The notes beneath the pieces are model-generated. The model was not told the DNA's origin. It worked only from the letters and a program-made list of their open reading frames with translations, and did not search any database. DNA of 43,309 nucleotides from Gryganskiella cystojenkinii. Taxonomy: Eukaryota > Mortierellomycota > Mortierellomycetes > Mortierellales > Mortierellaceae. The DNA lies in assembly GCA_015852425.1 (NCBI GenBank), contig JAAAIG010000176.1, positions 6,151-49,459 on the forward strand, given 5' to 3'. The translations under genes were made by a program, and so were the position numbers. Positions 32,493 through 43,309 of the stretch are shown one piece after another; positions within the stretch are counted from its first letter, which is position 1, and each line of letters begins with the position of its first letter.

Positions 32493-35283
32493 ATGGCACC
32501 GACTCCTCCTCGACCAACTCCTCCTGCCCCTGCCCCTGCCCCCGCAACCAATAAAAGGATCAGGCAAATGCACATGCCTACATTGATTCGTGTGGTATGT
32601 TTCTGATTTCGAATAAACTCTCGCCCACACCATGGACATGGCTTCTAATTGTTCCCACGCGCTTCTTCATTCTTTCTAGAACGACACCACTTTACGAGTA
32701 GACATATCGCCATCAGCAGCTTCCGTACAAGCAACACCTTCGCCTGCATCAAGCTCATCCTCAAACCATGCTACAAGCTCCGCATCTGCTTCCCCAAGAC
32801 CAAGACCCACTAGGACTCGAACCAATGGCAGGCCGACCCGCACTTCTCAAGGCCAAGGACAGACGCAACAAAAAGAACAGAAACAGCAGCGACAGCAACA
32901 AGGACAAAAACAGGAACAGGAACAAGGAGAGGCTCCCACACAAGAACAACTGCAACAACAGGCTGAAGAGCAAGAGAAATTAAAGGAGGAGTCACAATGC
33001 CCATCCCTTTATGCACACGGCAACACCAGCATCGATAGCACCCGCAGCACCGTTGCCGAACCTCATCAGACTCCATTCCCGGTTGTCGACTGGGGCAGGG
33101 TGAACACGTTCGTTCGCCAACTCAGGCTGGAAAGACAGGCAGAAGCTCGTAACTCTGGGCATATGACTCCCGCAGTATGTCCAATTGTTTTCAGCCCCAC
33201 TCTCTCTCTCTTTCCTCTGTCTATGTTGTCCATTTGTTTTTTTCGTTTGTTTGAAATTGGTGTAACAGACAAGCGAGTATTAATATCCACGAAAACCCTT
33301 TTCTTTGCACAAAAACGATAGCGAACGCCTAGTCCCGCACCTGTCATACAACATACCATGCATACAGTGATCAATCCAACAATCAAAACAGAACCCTCAT
33401 CAGAGACCTTTGGTTTGGGAGTTGGCAGTCAGACCCACACTGAAAACTCGACATCAAAATCGACTACAATGACAACAGCTGCAACAAAAAGTGTCACAAT
33501 CGCCGTCTCAACAATACCGACCACGACAGCAGGCCACAAGAGATCACTTGCCGAGACATTGGGCTTTACGGACCCTGAGCCAAAACAAGAACCGCTCGAT
33601 GAACACAATTTTAACCACACACCAGAGGATACCGTCTATGATGACGGTGACGTCTTAATGGGTGGCGCGGTGGAGCACGGAACGAGCGGCAAACGACCTG
33701 CAATGACAGAACAGAAAAGCAACTGTACAGGAACAGGCTCAGAATTGGTCGACAGCTCGATGGACATCGATATCGTCGAACCTTTTGCGGCTGCTTTAGC
33801 AGCGACCGATATTATTGGACAACAAACGAATATACCATCCTGTACACCATCTCCCCTCCGCTCCAGCAAAAGATCAGCGCTCGAGAACCATCAAACCATT
33901 GCCTCCTCAAGATCACAGTCACCTTTGATCACCGCAAGACGTTCATCCGAGAGAACAACCCCGTTGAGGACAACCCCTTCAAGAACCGCAGCGATCGAAA
34001 CGCAGTCTTCGAGTATCCATGTGAGAAAGTCTGTAGATCCCCAGCAAGAGCGGACAACGTCACCTACAGAATTAATTGACACTCCCCTGGAAGAGCAATC
34101 CTTGGAGGATATCTTGTCGCCTGACCTGATGATCCAGCCAATCCCTCGGTTCAGTGGCCGTCGGCCCGTTTACAAGGCTTTGGTGTACAGACTGGATCCG
34201 ACGCTGAAGACCGTCAAGGAGGTTCTATTGGAGTACATGGTCGGTTCCCCGATGGCAAAGCCTTATACCATTCCCTCACCATTCGTTGCAGAACCAGACA
34301 CGAGATACCCTGCTGTGAAGGATCTTCTTGTCAAGTACGAATACGAGTGGGTTCACAAGGACGACCGGGATCTGCTCCAGAGTCGTCTTGGGGTGGTCAA
34401 GATGTATTTGGTCTTGACTGAAATTGATGAGCTGTCGGTCAAGGAGGCGATTCAGGAACTAGAAGAGCAACAGGACGACCGTCACTTGATTCCCTTTGGT
34501 CATGCGCTCGCAAGAGAGGCCAGGGCACGGTATCTTGCTGGCACGGCCAAGAACCTGAGCTATTGTGAGGAAGAGTATGTGCCCGATGTTGAGCCTCGAC
34601 GAGGATCTGCTAAGGATTTCTATCGAGGATCTCCTCGTCCTGAGGAAGGCGAAATCTGGTTCAGCGACTATGGTGCCAAGGGCGAATTCACGAAATACGG
34701 ACCATTGCGCCATCCGACCAAGATCTTTCTTCCGGACCTGACAATCACGGATGTAGAAAAGATCTGGGTTGAGTGGCACCAGGGTCTCACGCATGCTCAG
34801 GGACGCGACCGAGCCTATTGGGCACTACCGGGGTCGAGTAAACAACACTATCAAGAGTTTTGTCTTCGGAAAAAGATTGTTCAGTCGATCAGTGATGGAG
34901 TCTGTACCCGCAAAGTGGCACAAATCCGGTATGCGTTTATTGAACTGAGGGATTTACAGAGAGGATCTCACAACAAGCTTGTCGGGTTTGCGGATCCCAG
35001 TGATTTCCGAACAGCGGTCTTTGCCCACAAGAATGCGACGGTGAGCGAGATCCAGACCAAGATTCGAGTTGCGATCGCAGTCCTGTTATTAAAGCAGCAG
35101 GAGGAAGAGAAAGAGAACGCCGGGCTTACGGTGCAGGAGAAAGAGCAAAAGGAAAAGAATACTCGAGTCCGAAACCTTCAGCATGTCAAGGCGCTGATCC
35201 AAGGGAATATTCGGGACCGAGTGGAGGCGTCCAGGCAACGATTGGAGGCGAGCAAGGGCAAGGACGTTGTGCAAGCTGCTTGA
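32493..35283 (+). CDS. Possible GCR1_C-type DNA-binding protein
   Basis: Exons 32493-32594, 32680-33174 and 33322-35283 encode 852 residues, all phase 0. Exon 2 has no internal ATG but is open throughout and keeps phase on both sides. The N-terminus is Pro/Ala-rich, followed by Ser-rich and Gln/Glu-rich low complexity. The middle is disordered, Ser/Thr-rich. The ordered C-terminal half has a region around residues 655-730 (DVEKIWVEWHQGL, then CLRKKIVQSISDGV) that resembles the GCR1_C fold of fungal factors such as Gcr1 and Msn1, which have a Trp-x-x-Glu-Trp-x-x-Gly core. It ends in a Glu/Lys/Gln helix. A nuclear DNA-binding role is therefore possible but weakly supported. I do not recognise the preceding conserved-looking part (about 480-650). 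Confidence 0.6.
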
Positions 35284-35655
35284 GGCCGAGACGACCTTTG
35301 GCTACTGAGGCGGTGTTCTCAAGAGAGGTGGAAAGGTGCACATAATACCAGAAAGATAGAATCTTCAACCATGTACATAATGAACGGGCTACTGCATTAT
35401 TGCCACCAACAATGAATGCTGAGAGAAGGCGGTCACAGTTTTATCACTTTTTGAATGCATTCCCTCATTCCTCTTCACTTCCATTCATTCTTTTCTCTCG
35501 TCAAAACAATTCCCATTATTATCTCTTTTCCTCGTTCGTCCCCGCCTTTTCTATCTTTTCCTACCGACTATAGAAAACACAGAGGGAACTGTTGCATGAA
35601 CACGATCGCATTCCGTCTGGATTGAATTCCATCACCGGATAACAATCACAGCAAA
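35284..35655. other. Intergenic region before REV3
   Basis: 372 bases. The left part is 3' sequence of the preceding gene. The middle (about 35455-35570) is C/T-rich and probably includes the REV3 core promoter. Nothing else was recognised. Confidence 0.45.
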
Positions 35656-38600
35656 ATGAACTGGTCCAACGACAGACATTCACCCTCAACAACAAGCTCG
35701 AGTCATCTCCATTGGTTACCCGAGGCCGAGACTACGGTCGAGTATTCCGAAGCCAACATCCCTCCTCTGGACAACTCGGTCGACGAACCAGTAGAACAAC
35801 AAAATGCTGGTGGCGATGCAACAAAAGAAAAGCCCGCGGGTCGACAGGTTATTGTCAAAGTGAGGATCGTGGACCTGGATCATTTCATGGTCAGTCCCGG
35901 TCCCTTGGACTTGCACCTGTGTCAGTTCTTGCCCTCTCATATCCCGGTCCTCAAAGTGCCCGTGGTTCGAATCTATGGCGCGAATGAGGCTGGTCAAAAG
36001 ACCTGTTTGCATGTTCACCAGGTATGAGCGAGAGAGAGGACCTCGTTTTTGTCAAAATTTAGTTATTTGGGTGGTCAAATGAAATTTTTCAGTTTTGTGG
36101 CGTCGGAGGTCAATTGACACATCCTTTTTGATTTTTTTTTTCTGAAAAGGCGTATCCATATTTCTACGTGCCTTACGAAGGATCCTTGGAACCCGCTCAT
36201 CGTACGTATCAACCTCGTAATCTCCTGTTAACTCTTAAGGCGCAAAAGGATCAAATACATGCCATATTCTTAGCACCTCGTCTATTTTATAGTCCAAGGG
36301 TACATTCATCAGCTCGGCATGAGCTTGAACCGCGCCGCAGCAATCACGTTCAACGCGCCACAGGACCTAAGAAGGTCCCAGTATGTCGCGGCCATAACAC
36401 CGATTAAGGGCGTGCCTTTCTATGGATACCATATAGGCTATTCCTACTTTCTGAAGATCTACCTGTTCAATCCGGATTTTGAGAACCGGATCGTGGAACT
36501 GATGAGGAGTGGCGCGATTATGGGTACGCATTTCCAACCATTCGAGGCCCATGTCCCCTTCAAGCTGCAGTTCTTTATCGATTTCAATCTCTACGGTATG
36601 GGATGGATCGAACTCGAGGATGCATTGATCCGAAATACTATTCCAGGTAACGACACGAAGACAATCTTTCCTTGCTGCGTTTTTATTAATCAACGATGAG
36701 ATACATCATTGCTTTTCGTCCGTTAACTTTATATTTTTTGCTGTTATTAGACCCAGAAGAAGGTGATCATCCTAAGCGTCTGACGAAAGCGACAGTGGGG
36801 GATTCGAGAGTCTGGTCCCGTGAAATTGACCCAGGCAGAGTATCCCACTGTGAGATCGAAATGGATACCACTGTTGATAGAATTGTGAACCGAGACAAAG
36901 CCCCAGAGCGCAACATCCATAACAGTCTCGCGGAATGTTTTCAAGTTCCATCCGGTACAGCACAGGTGCCTTCTATGGCTAGCCTTTGGGAGGTAAAAAG
37001 TGTTGACCATTTAACGAAATACGTTGAACGATCGTTTTACATAAAGGCTGACGATGAGTCTATTATTTTCTGTTTATTTTTTGTATTCTAACTCGCAATA
37101 CAGGACGACGCACGCAGACGGAAGGCCAACGGACTTCCTTCACAAGAAGCTCCAAAAACCCAGACACGAAACCCAGAGTGTCTCCCTTGGCTGAATCATG
37201 ACCTGAACAAACGGATGGTCGCCGAGTTGGTGCAACAAATGATCGCCGAGCAGATGAAATCCCAGATGCCGACTCCGACACAGGGCGACTTTGATAACTT
37301 CCCATTGCAGGAGGATCCTTTGGCAGCCTCTTTCAAGACTGCCTATCAAAGTGTCGATTTCCTCTGCCCACGTTTGCCTTCGACCCCAGAGGACGCCGAG
37401 GAATCTGTCCCGCAACTGGCCGCCGATACGTCTTTTGTCTTTGAGGATGATGATAGCTCTATTCTTGTGGATGAGTCCATTATCTCTCAAACGGTAACAT
37501 GGAACCTACTTTTTTAAACCCTGTACTTCTTTAGTTGCATTTCCATGCAGTCCCTGTCACGCAAGTACTCATCTTCCTTCTACTCTATCATTTAGGCCAC
37601 CGTGTTGGAAACCGAAAAGTTAGGCGAAAAGCGACAGCTCTTTCGTGGTCTTTCTGGATTAGGGGGTATCGAGGAGCAAGATGACGAAGACGACGAGTTC
37701 CCTATGCCTGATATCGAGGACGACTTTTTGGAAGGCGATCTCTTGGATGATGACCAAGATGTTGCACTGTGGGGTGTCACACCTCACGCAGAGAGGCATG
37801 GGTCAGTTTCGGATGAAGGCTTTGCAGATGATGAGCTCAATATACCCCAGTTTGATGGCGGCGGAGATGGTCATCGAGACAATACTCAAGAGCGCAAGAG
37901 GACAGCGTCGGACGAATGGAACAAAGCGAGTTCTTTTGTTCACAAAAGACGAACTGGCACTCTCAACGTGACGGCAGGTGGTTCAAGAGCATCCTTTGGG
38001 ACTGTTGAACGCGCAACGTCCAGTGGATCAGGCCATGTGGTTCAACAACAACAGCATCAGCATCAACAACCTACCTCGGTTTCGGCGATCACACCCAAAC
38101 ATCCTCAGGCGCCAGCCACCTCAACGCGCAAAAGTATGAATCGATCAGTTTCAGCACGAAAACTCCAATTAAGCCTCAGTACTACGGGCAAGCAGGAGCG
38201 GCCTCAACGTGCCACCTCTCCGCCTGCAAGACGAGAAGTGCTGGAAAGTGTCACGATTCCACCTTATGTGAGACGAACAGCTGGAAGAGCCAAAACGGTA
38301 CCAGCGGCCGTTTTGAATTCTTCGACCTTGGACGATCCTATCCTTGTTGACGACCAAGATGGTGACGAGGAAGTCCGAAAAGTTGTAACCCCTGGACGAA
38401 TCAAACGATCAAAACGACAAATCATCGCCCCTGTTCAGGACACGGAAATCGAAGAGATTTCACAGTATTCGGACGATGGAGAACCAGCGATCACCTTGCA
38501 CGCGAGTCAAAGCGTGTCACCAAAGCCAATCAAACTCCAGTATGACTATCCGGAACCGATCTCACCAGATCGCGAATATTTCCTGAAAGAAATGGACGAG

Positions 38601-41600
38601 ATGTGGTCTTCTCCCTCACCGCCCTTGCTTAGACCCGCATTCAAGTATTCGCCCCCTCGTCCTACCTCACCGGATCTCGTGCCAGCTCATGGCATTGAGC
38701 CCCACTGGGAGCGAGAGAGACGTTTCAGCAAGCAGAGCGTCACATCGATTGCGTCGACAATGGGAGCAGAAAACGGTGTTCCAACTTCTACGGAGCGTCG
38801 ACACAGCACGATCGTGGAACGAAGTGTTTTACTAGAATCACTTTCGAACGATACTTTGGATGCCATTCATCACGAGGAGGCGAATTTCGGCAAATCGATG
38901 GATGTTTCCGAAATTATCATGGCTGAAGACTCGATCATCGCGGAGCAAATGCAATATACCCCAGAGCAGGAGGCGCCATCGCAACCTCACAAATCCGCGC
39001 AAGCTCAAGAACAGTCGCCACCTCACGATTCTGTCCTGGAACTATTGTCCGAGCCTATGTTCGTTTCAAACGGTCGACCTTGCGGGACATTCAAGTTTCA
39101 TTTCCAAGCGCCGACCACCCATGAGCTCCTCTCCACATTTGCACTCGAGGACTTACCGAACTTTGTACACCAAAAACCCTACTACTCTGTTGAAGCGGAT
39201 GTCCCGGCCAGGGTAAAGGTGTTTGGAGGCAAGGAGTTCCGAGTGCAGTCAAAGGCGTTAAAAACAATGGGGCCATTCAACAGTATCTTTGATCGAAAGC
39301 GGATCGCGATCCCCGGAGCAGGGTTTCGATTTTGGGAGCCGATTGCAAGACCACCATCACGGGCAGAGGTTACGGGTTGGTTGAAAGAGGATCGTGAACG
39401 AATTCAGGCATCGTTGCGGTCCAAGGCCGAGCTTTCAACGCAGAAGCGGAAGGAGCTGATATCTCAGATCGAGGGACCGACACAGAAGAATCCGTTTGGG
39501 TGCAAGAACAGCCCGACAAAGGTCGCAGGATCGATTGCGATTGAGAAAGACTATATTGATATTCTGAGTCTGGAGTTGCATTGCAGGACTAGGGGTAGTC
39601 TCTTACCCGACCCGAAAGAGGATCCGATCTTGGCAGTTTTTTACTGCTGGCAGACAGACAGAGAAAACCTGCGTTCAAATGGATGGGTCCCAGGGTACGT
39701 GCTTGCAAAACCCATACTATCTATTCTTTGTGGAGATATAACACTAATTCTTGCTGTACTGTGCTTTTTAGATATCGAGTCGGAGTCATCACTCACGAAA
39801 ACTCGGGGATGAATGCTAAACTGAACAATCTACATATCGGAAACGATCTACACGTATTGTCGAACGAAGAAGAGATGTTGAACGCCGTGATTGACATGGT
39901 CGCCGCTGTAGATCCGGATATCCTTGCCGGATTCGAAGTCCATAATCTGTCCTGGGGCTATATGGTGGATCGATACCAGAGACTGTTTGGGATGGACATG
40001 TCCAAGTTGCTCTCTCGAGTGAAATCGCCGAAACCCCCGGTTTTATCCAAAAGCGCAATGGAGGCCCGGGATTCCTACAACAGTAAACATAACTCGGGCC
40101 TAAAGTTTACAGGTCGACATTTGTTCAATGTCTGGAGGTTGATTCGAGGCGAGGTCGCGCTGACGAATTATGGGTTCTGTAACGTGGTCTTCCACGTGTT
40201 ACAGCAAAGGTACGACTCGAGATCAAAAGACACTTTGTAAATGACAATGGCTGCGGCCGAAACATCAAACTGAAATGTTGTCGATTCTCATCCGGAATTA
40301 CCTAGAGTCCCTCATTACACGCACGAGACTCTGACCAAATGGTGGAGCGATGGTCACGCGTTGCATCAATCTCGGGTGATCAAGAACTACCTTCATCGAT
40401 GCCAATATACCCTGCAGCTGATCGAATCGCAGGAACTGGTCTCGAGGACCAGTGAATTCGCTCGTGTCTTTGGAGTCGACTTCTTCAGTGTTATCTCAAG
40501 AGGGTCGCAGTACAAGGTCGAATCCATGATGATCCGATTAGCGAAACCGGAAAACTTTTTGATGGTCTCGCCAAGCCGAGCCCAGGTCGGAGGTCAGCGT
40601 GCCTTGGAGGTGATACCGATGGTGATGGAACCGGAATCAGGATTCTATGAAGACCCTGTGGTAGTCTTGGATTTCCAGAGTTTATACCCGAGTATGGTGA
40701 TTGCTTATAATTACTGTTATTCGACTTGTCTGGGAAAACTTGGTGGTGGAACCAAACTTGGTGTGACCGAGTTCCACTTACGGGAAGGAATCTTGCCTCT
40801 CGTGCAGAACCATTTGCAAGGTAGCGACTCGATGTTTTACATTAATTTTCTACTTGTCTTAGAATATGGTCTCGTATCCCGATACTAACCAAAATCCTCC
40901 CAAATCTTCCATAAACATAGTTGCGCCCAATCATGTCATGTACGTCAACCAGGAAGTCCGACGAAGTCTCTTATCACGAATGCTCGCGGAGATCTTGGAC
41001 ACTCGAGTGATGGTCAAGAAGGCGATGAAAGAGTACCCGGACAACAAATCTCTCTTAAAGCTCTTAGAGTCTCGCCAGCTGTCCCTGAAATTCGTCGCTA
41101 ATGTCACGTATGGATACACCTCGGCCTCGTACTCGGGGCGAATGCCTGGAGTCGAGATTGCAGATTCGATCGTCGCCTCGGGACGAGAGACGCTCGAGCG
41201 CGCGATCCGGTTCGTAAACGAGAACCCGAAATGGAATGCCAGGGTCGTTTACGGAGACACGGACAGTATGTTTGTTCAGCTTAAGGGACGCACCCGTGCA
41301 GAGGCCTTTGAGATTGGGTACGATATCTCGGAGACGATCACGAGGATGAACCCGAGACCAGTCAAGCTCAAGTTTGAAAAGGTCTATCACCCATGCTTTT
41401 TGGTCACGAAGAAGCGATATGTGGGTGCATCCTTTGAGACACCTAATCAAGAGGAGCCGATCTTTGATGCCAAGGGTATCGAGACTATTCGGAGAGATGG
41501 TATTCCTGCGGTTCAAAAGATTATGGAAACATGTATTAAGTAAGTTCCTATCTCATTGCAGGTATATTTATGATTTTGTATTATGCAGTAACTAATCGAT

Positions 41601-42880
41601 TTATTTGTTTCAAAACTAGAACCATGTTCAGGACCCAGGACCTCTCCCAGGTCAAGGCTTATTTTGTCCGTCAGCTTGGAAAAATCCTCGATGACCGAGT
41701 ACCCGTCCCTGATCTTATGTTTGGAAAGGAAGTTCGGATGGGCGGTTACAGGTGAGACCTCAAGGACCGTTTAGTGTCATTTGTTGACCTTTCCCATAGT
41801 GTATAACATACTAACTCTTGTTTTCTTGAAAATAGTGAGAAAGGGGTTCCTCCACCAGGAGCCGTAGTCTCTGCTCGGCGGATGGAATTAGATCCAAGAG
41901 CAGAGCCTCAATATGGAGAGCGTGTCCCGTACATCGTTGTCTATGGAGATCCTGGAGCTCGTCTGACGGATCAAGTGGTCGAACCAAAGGAACTTTTACG
42001 AAATCGACACCTCCGATTGAACGCCGAGTATTATATCCGGAAACATGTCATCCCCTCCCTAGAGCGAATCTTTCAGCTCGCAGGCGCAGATGTCAAGTCA
42101 TGGTTTGATGAGATGCCCAGAGTTCATCGAGCCTCAGCTTTGGTGCGTGTCGGCGGCGGCAGTGGAGGTGCTGGTTCAGCAGACCCTGCGGCTACGGTTG
42201 TCCCAACAGAGACCTCAGCAGCCACGATTGCGGCAGCTGAACAATTTCGACAGCCCTTTAACGCAGATACCACCAAAGAAAGTGCTGCAGGAATGAGTGG
42301 CGTCGGCTCAACAGGAACAACAGCATCGGTAACGTCCGAGGCGTTGCTGGGACCGCCAAAGTTCAAGCCGAAACGGAAAGGTGGTCGAGGTCAAGTCTCG
42401 CTTGGGTCTCGCATCGATTCGTACTACCAGAGTCGGATGTGTGTGGTCTGCAACAAGCTTATGACGGTGAATCATCAAAAGAAGAGTCCTTCATTGACTT
42501 GTTCAGAGTTGTGTGCAGACTGTTTGAGTGGGCAGGGTCGACCGCAATCGATACTTGTTCTGCAGAGTCGATTGAACAAGGCCGAAAAGTTGTTCAAAGC
42601 GACGGTTGATGTTTGTAGCTCTTGTTGTCGAGCGAGTCCAATGGGAGGCGCTGGCATGGGTGATGGTACACCTTGGACGGCGGCACGGATGATGCAGCAG
42701 CAGCAAGGTCCAGCCGACAGAGTACCTGACAACACGACGGGAACAGAGCTTGTGGCATGTGAGAGTATCGAGTGTGCAGTGTTTTGGCAACGACGTCGAG
42801 CGCAGGATGCGTTTTCGATGACAAAGACACAAACTGACCGTATCCTCGAGGAACTTGAGGCGCTTGATCTTAGCTTCTAA
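35656..42880 (+). CDS. REV3: DNA polymerase zeta catalytic subunit REV3
   Basis: Eleven exons (35656-36021, 36150-36201, 36293-36646, 36751-36992, 37104-37493, 37596-39694, 39772-40209, 40306-40820, 40921-41539, 41620-41751, 41836-42880) encode about 2083 residues, all in phase. The N-terminal domain has VPVVRIYGANEAGQKTCLHV and AYPYFYVPYEG. Exon 6 holds a long disordered insert, then the REV3-type LPNFVHQKPYYS and ILSLELHCRTRGSL. Polymerase motif A is DFQSLYPSMVIAYNY (Asp1436), motif B is KFVANVTYGYTSASYSGRMP and motif C is YGDTDSMF (Asp1598, Asp1600). The C-terminus has CysA (Cys1938, Cys1941 and a later CxxC) and CysB (Cys1996, Cys1999, then CESIEC), which in the family bind zinc and an iron-sulfur cluster with accessory subunits. 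The enzyme does translesion synthesis past DNA damage with REV7. The exon 3 acceptor could instead be 36298, six bases later and in frame. Confidence 0.95.
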
Positions 42881-42884
42881 TAAA
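42879..42884 (+). terminator. AATAAA overlapping the REV3 stop codon
   Basis: The REV3 stop TAA is followed at once by TAAAAA, so AATAAA spans the stop. A second in-frame TAA is adjacent. If used as the poly(A) signal, it would give a very short 3' untranslated region. Confidence 0.3.
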
Positions 42885-43309
42885 AAGAATCGCCCCTCCG
42901 CGCGTATGCTGATCCTCATCCGACACTCACCCTCGATCCAGAGTCTTGCCTGCTCCACTCCTCCCCCATATTTTCACAATTGGCGTTTGCAGAGAAAAAA
43001 AAAGAGGGCTAGTGGTCTTGACCGAGACAAAAACACTGACGAGAGCGATTCCATATTGTGGCATTCTGAACACATCGTGGAGATACCAAGAAAGAGAACG
43101 AGACGATCGCTCCCCTGTTTTTTCCCATCCTCGGTTCTTTTGACCTTCCAAGTTCCTTTGTCTCCCTCTTCGGGAATAAAACTCCTCCTCCAAAAGAATG
43201 ATTGCCTGATGTCGTTGTTTGCGAGCGCTTTGTTCGCTCGACTTGTTTGGCGCCACGACTTTCCTTTGTGCACTTCGCCCCATTTCGAATCACTTTTTTT
43301 TTTTTTTTT
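42881..43309. other. Region downstream of REV3, ending in a T run
   Basis: 429 bases with only short frames that look non-coding. The last 16 bases (43294-43309) are all T and run into the window edge. Nothing else was recognised. Confidence 0.5.

Noticed and set aside
36293..36298. Use of acceptor 36298 instead of 36292 for REV3 exon 3
   Set aside because: Both keep frame. TTTTATAG at 36292 has the better pyrimidine context, so it was preferred, without certainty.

Overview
This is a nuclear fungal scaffold. Genes have short GT-AG introns, often with a CTAAC/CTAAT branch site near the acceptor, pyrimidine-rich leaders and AATAAA-like 3' signals. Small products with N-terminal mitochondrial transit peptides also point to a fungus. 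The 31-residue secreted repeat at the left edge, the moderate GC content and the gene set suggest an early-diverging fungus, most likely Mortierellomycotina. That placement is inference, because no marker gene is present.

Layout, left to right: a secreted repeat protein (94-1137); about 2.3 kb without recognised coding sequence; a very large gene (3459-10509) whose exons, joined through an apparent GC-AG intron, give a DUF4112-like domain followed by about 1750 residues of Gln/His-rich and acidic low-complexity sequence; MAK11/PAK1IP1 on the minus strand (10793-12535), convergent with the large gene and divergent from a METTL6-type tRNA m3C methyltransferase (12805-13665), with a 10-N gap in the shared promoter; low-molecular-weight protein tyrosine phosphatase (15573-17020); mitochondrial glycine dehydrogenase, P protein (18669-22365); SPO11 with a very long N-terminal extension (22781-25366); a complex I NDUFB3-type subunit (25527-25724); mitochondrial TypA/BipA GTPase (26861-29315); a cytochrome P450 with eight exons (29827-32203); a possible GCR1_C-type DNA-binding protein (32493-35283); and REV3, the catalytic subunit of DNA polymerase zeta (35656-42880).

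The genes do not form one pathway. Loose themes are mitochondrial function (GCV2, NDUFB3, BipA), translation and ribosome biogenesis (MAK11, METTL6, BipA) and DNA breaks or damage tolerance (SPO11, REV3). All genes except MAK11 are on the plus strand. Exon models were built by hand by checking splice sites, phase and family conservation. I saw no tRNA, rRNA, CRISPR array, transposase or reverse transcriptase.

The strongest candidates for something undescribed are the giant DUF4112 protein and its GC-AG intron, the extended intronless SPO11, and the secreted repeat protein with an internal dibasic site.
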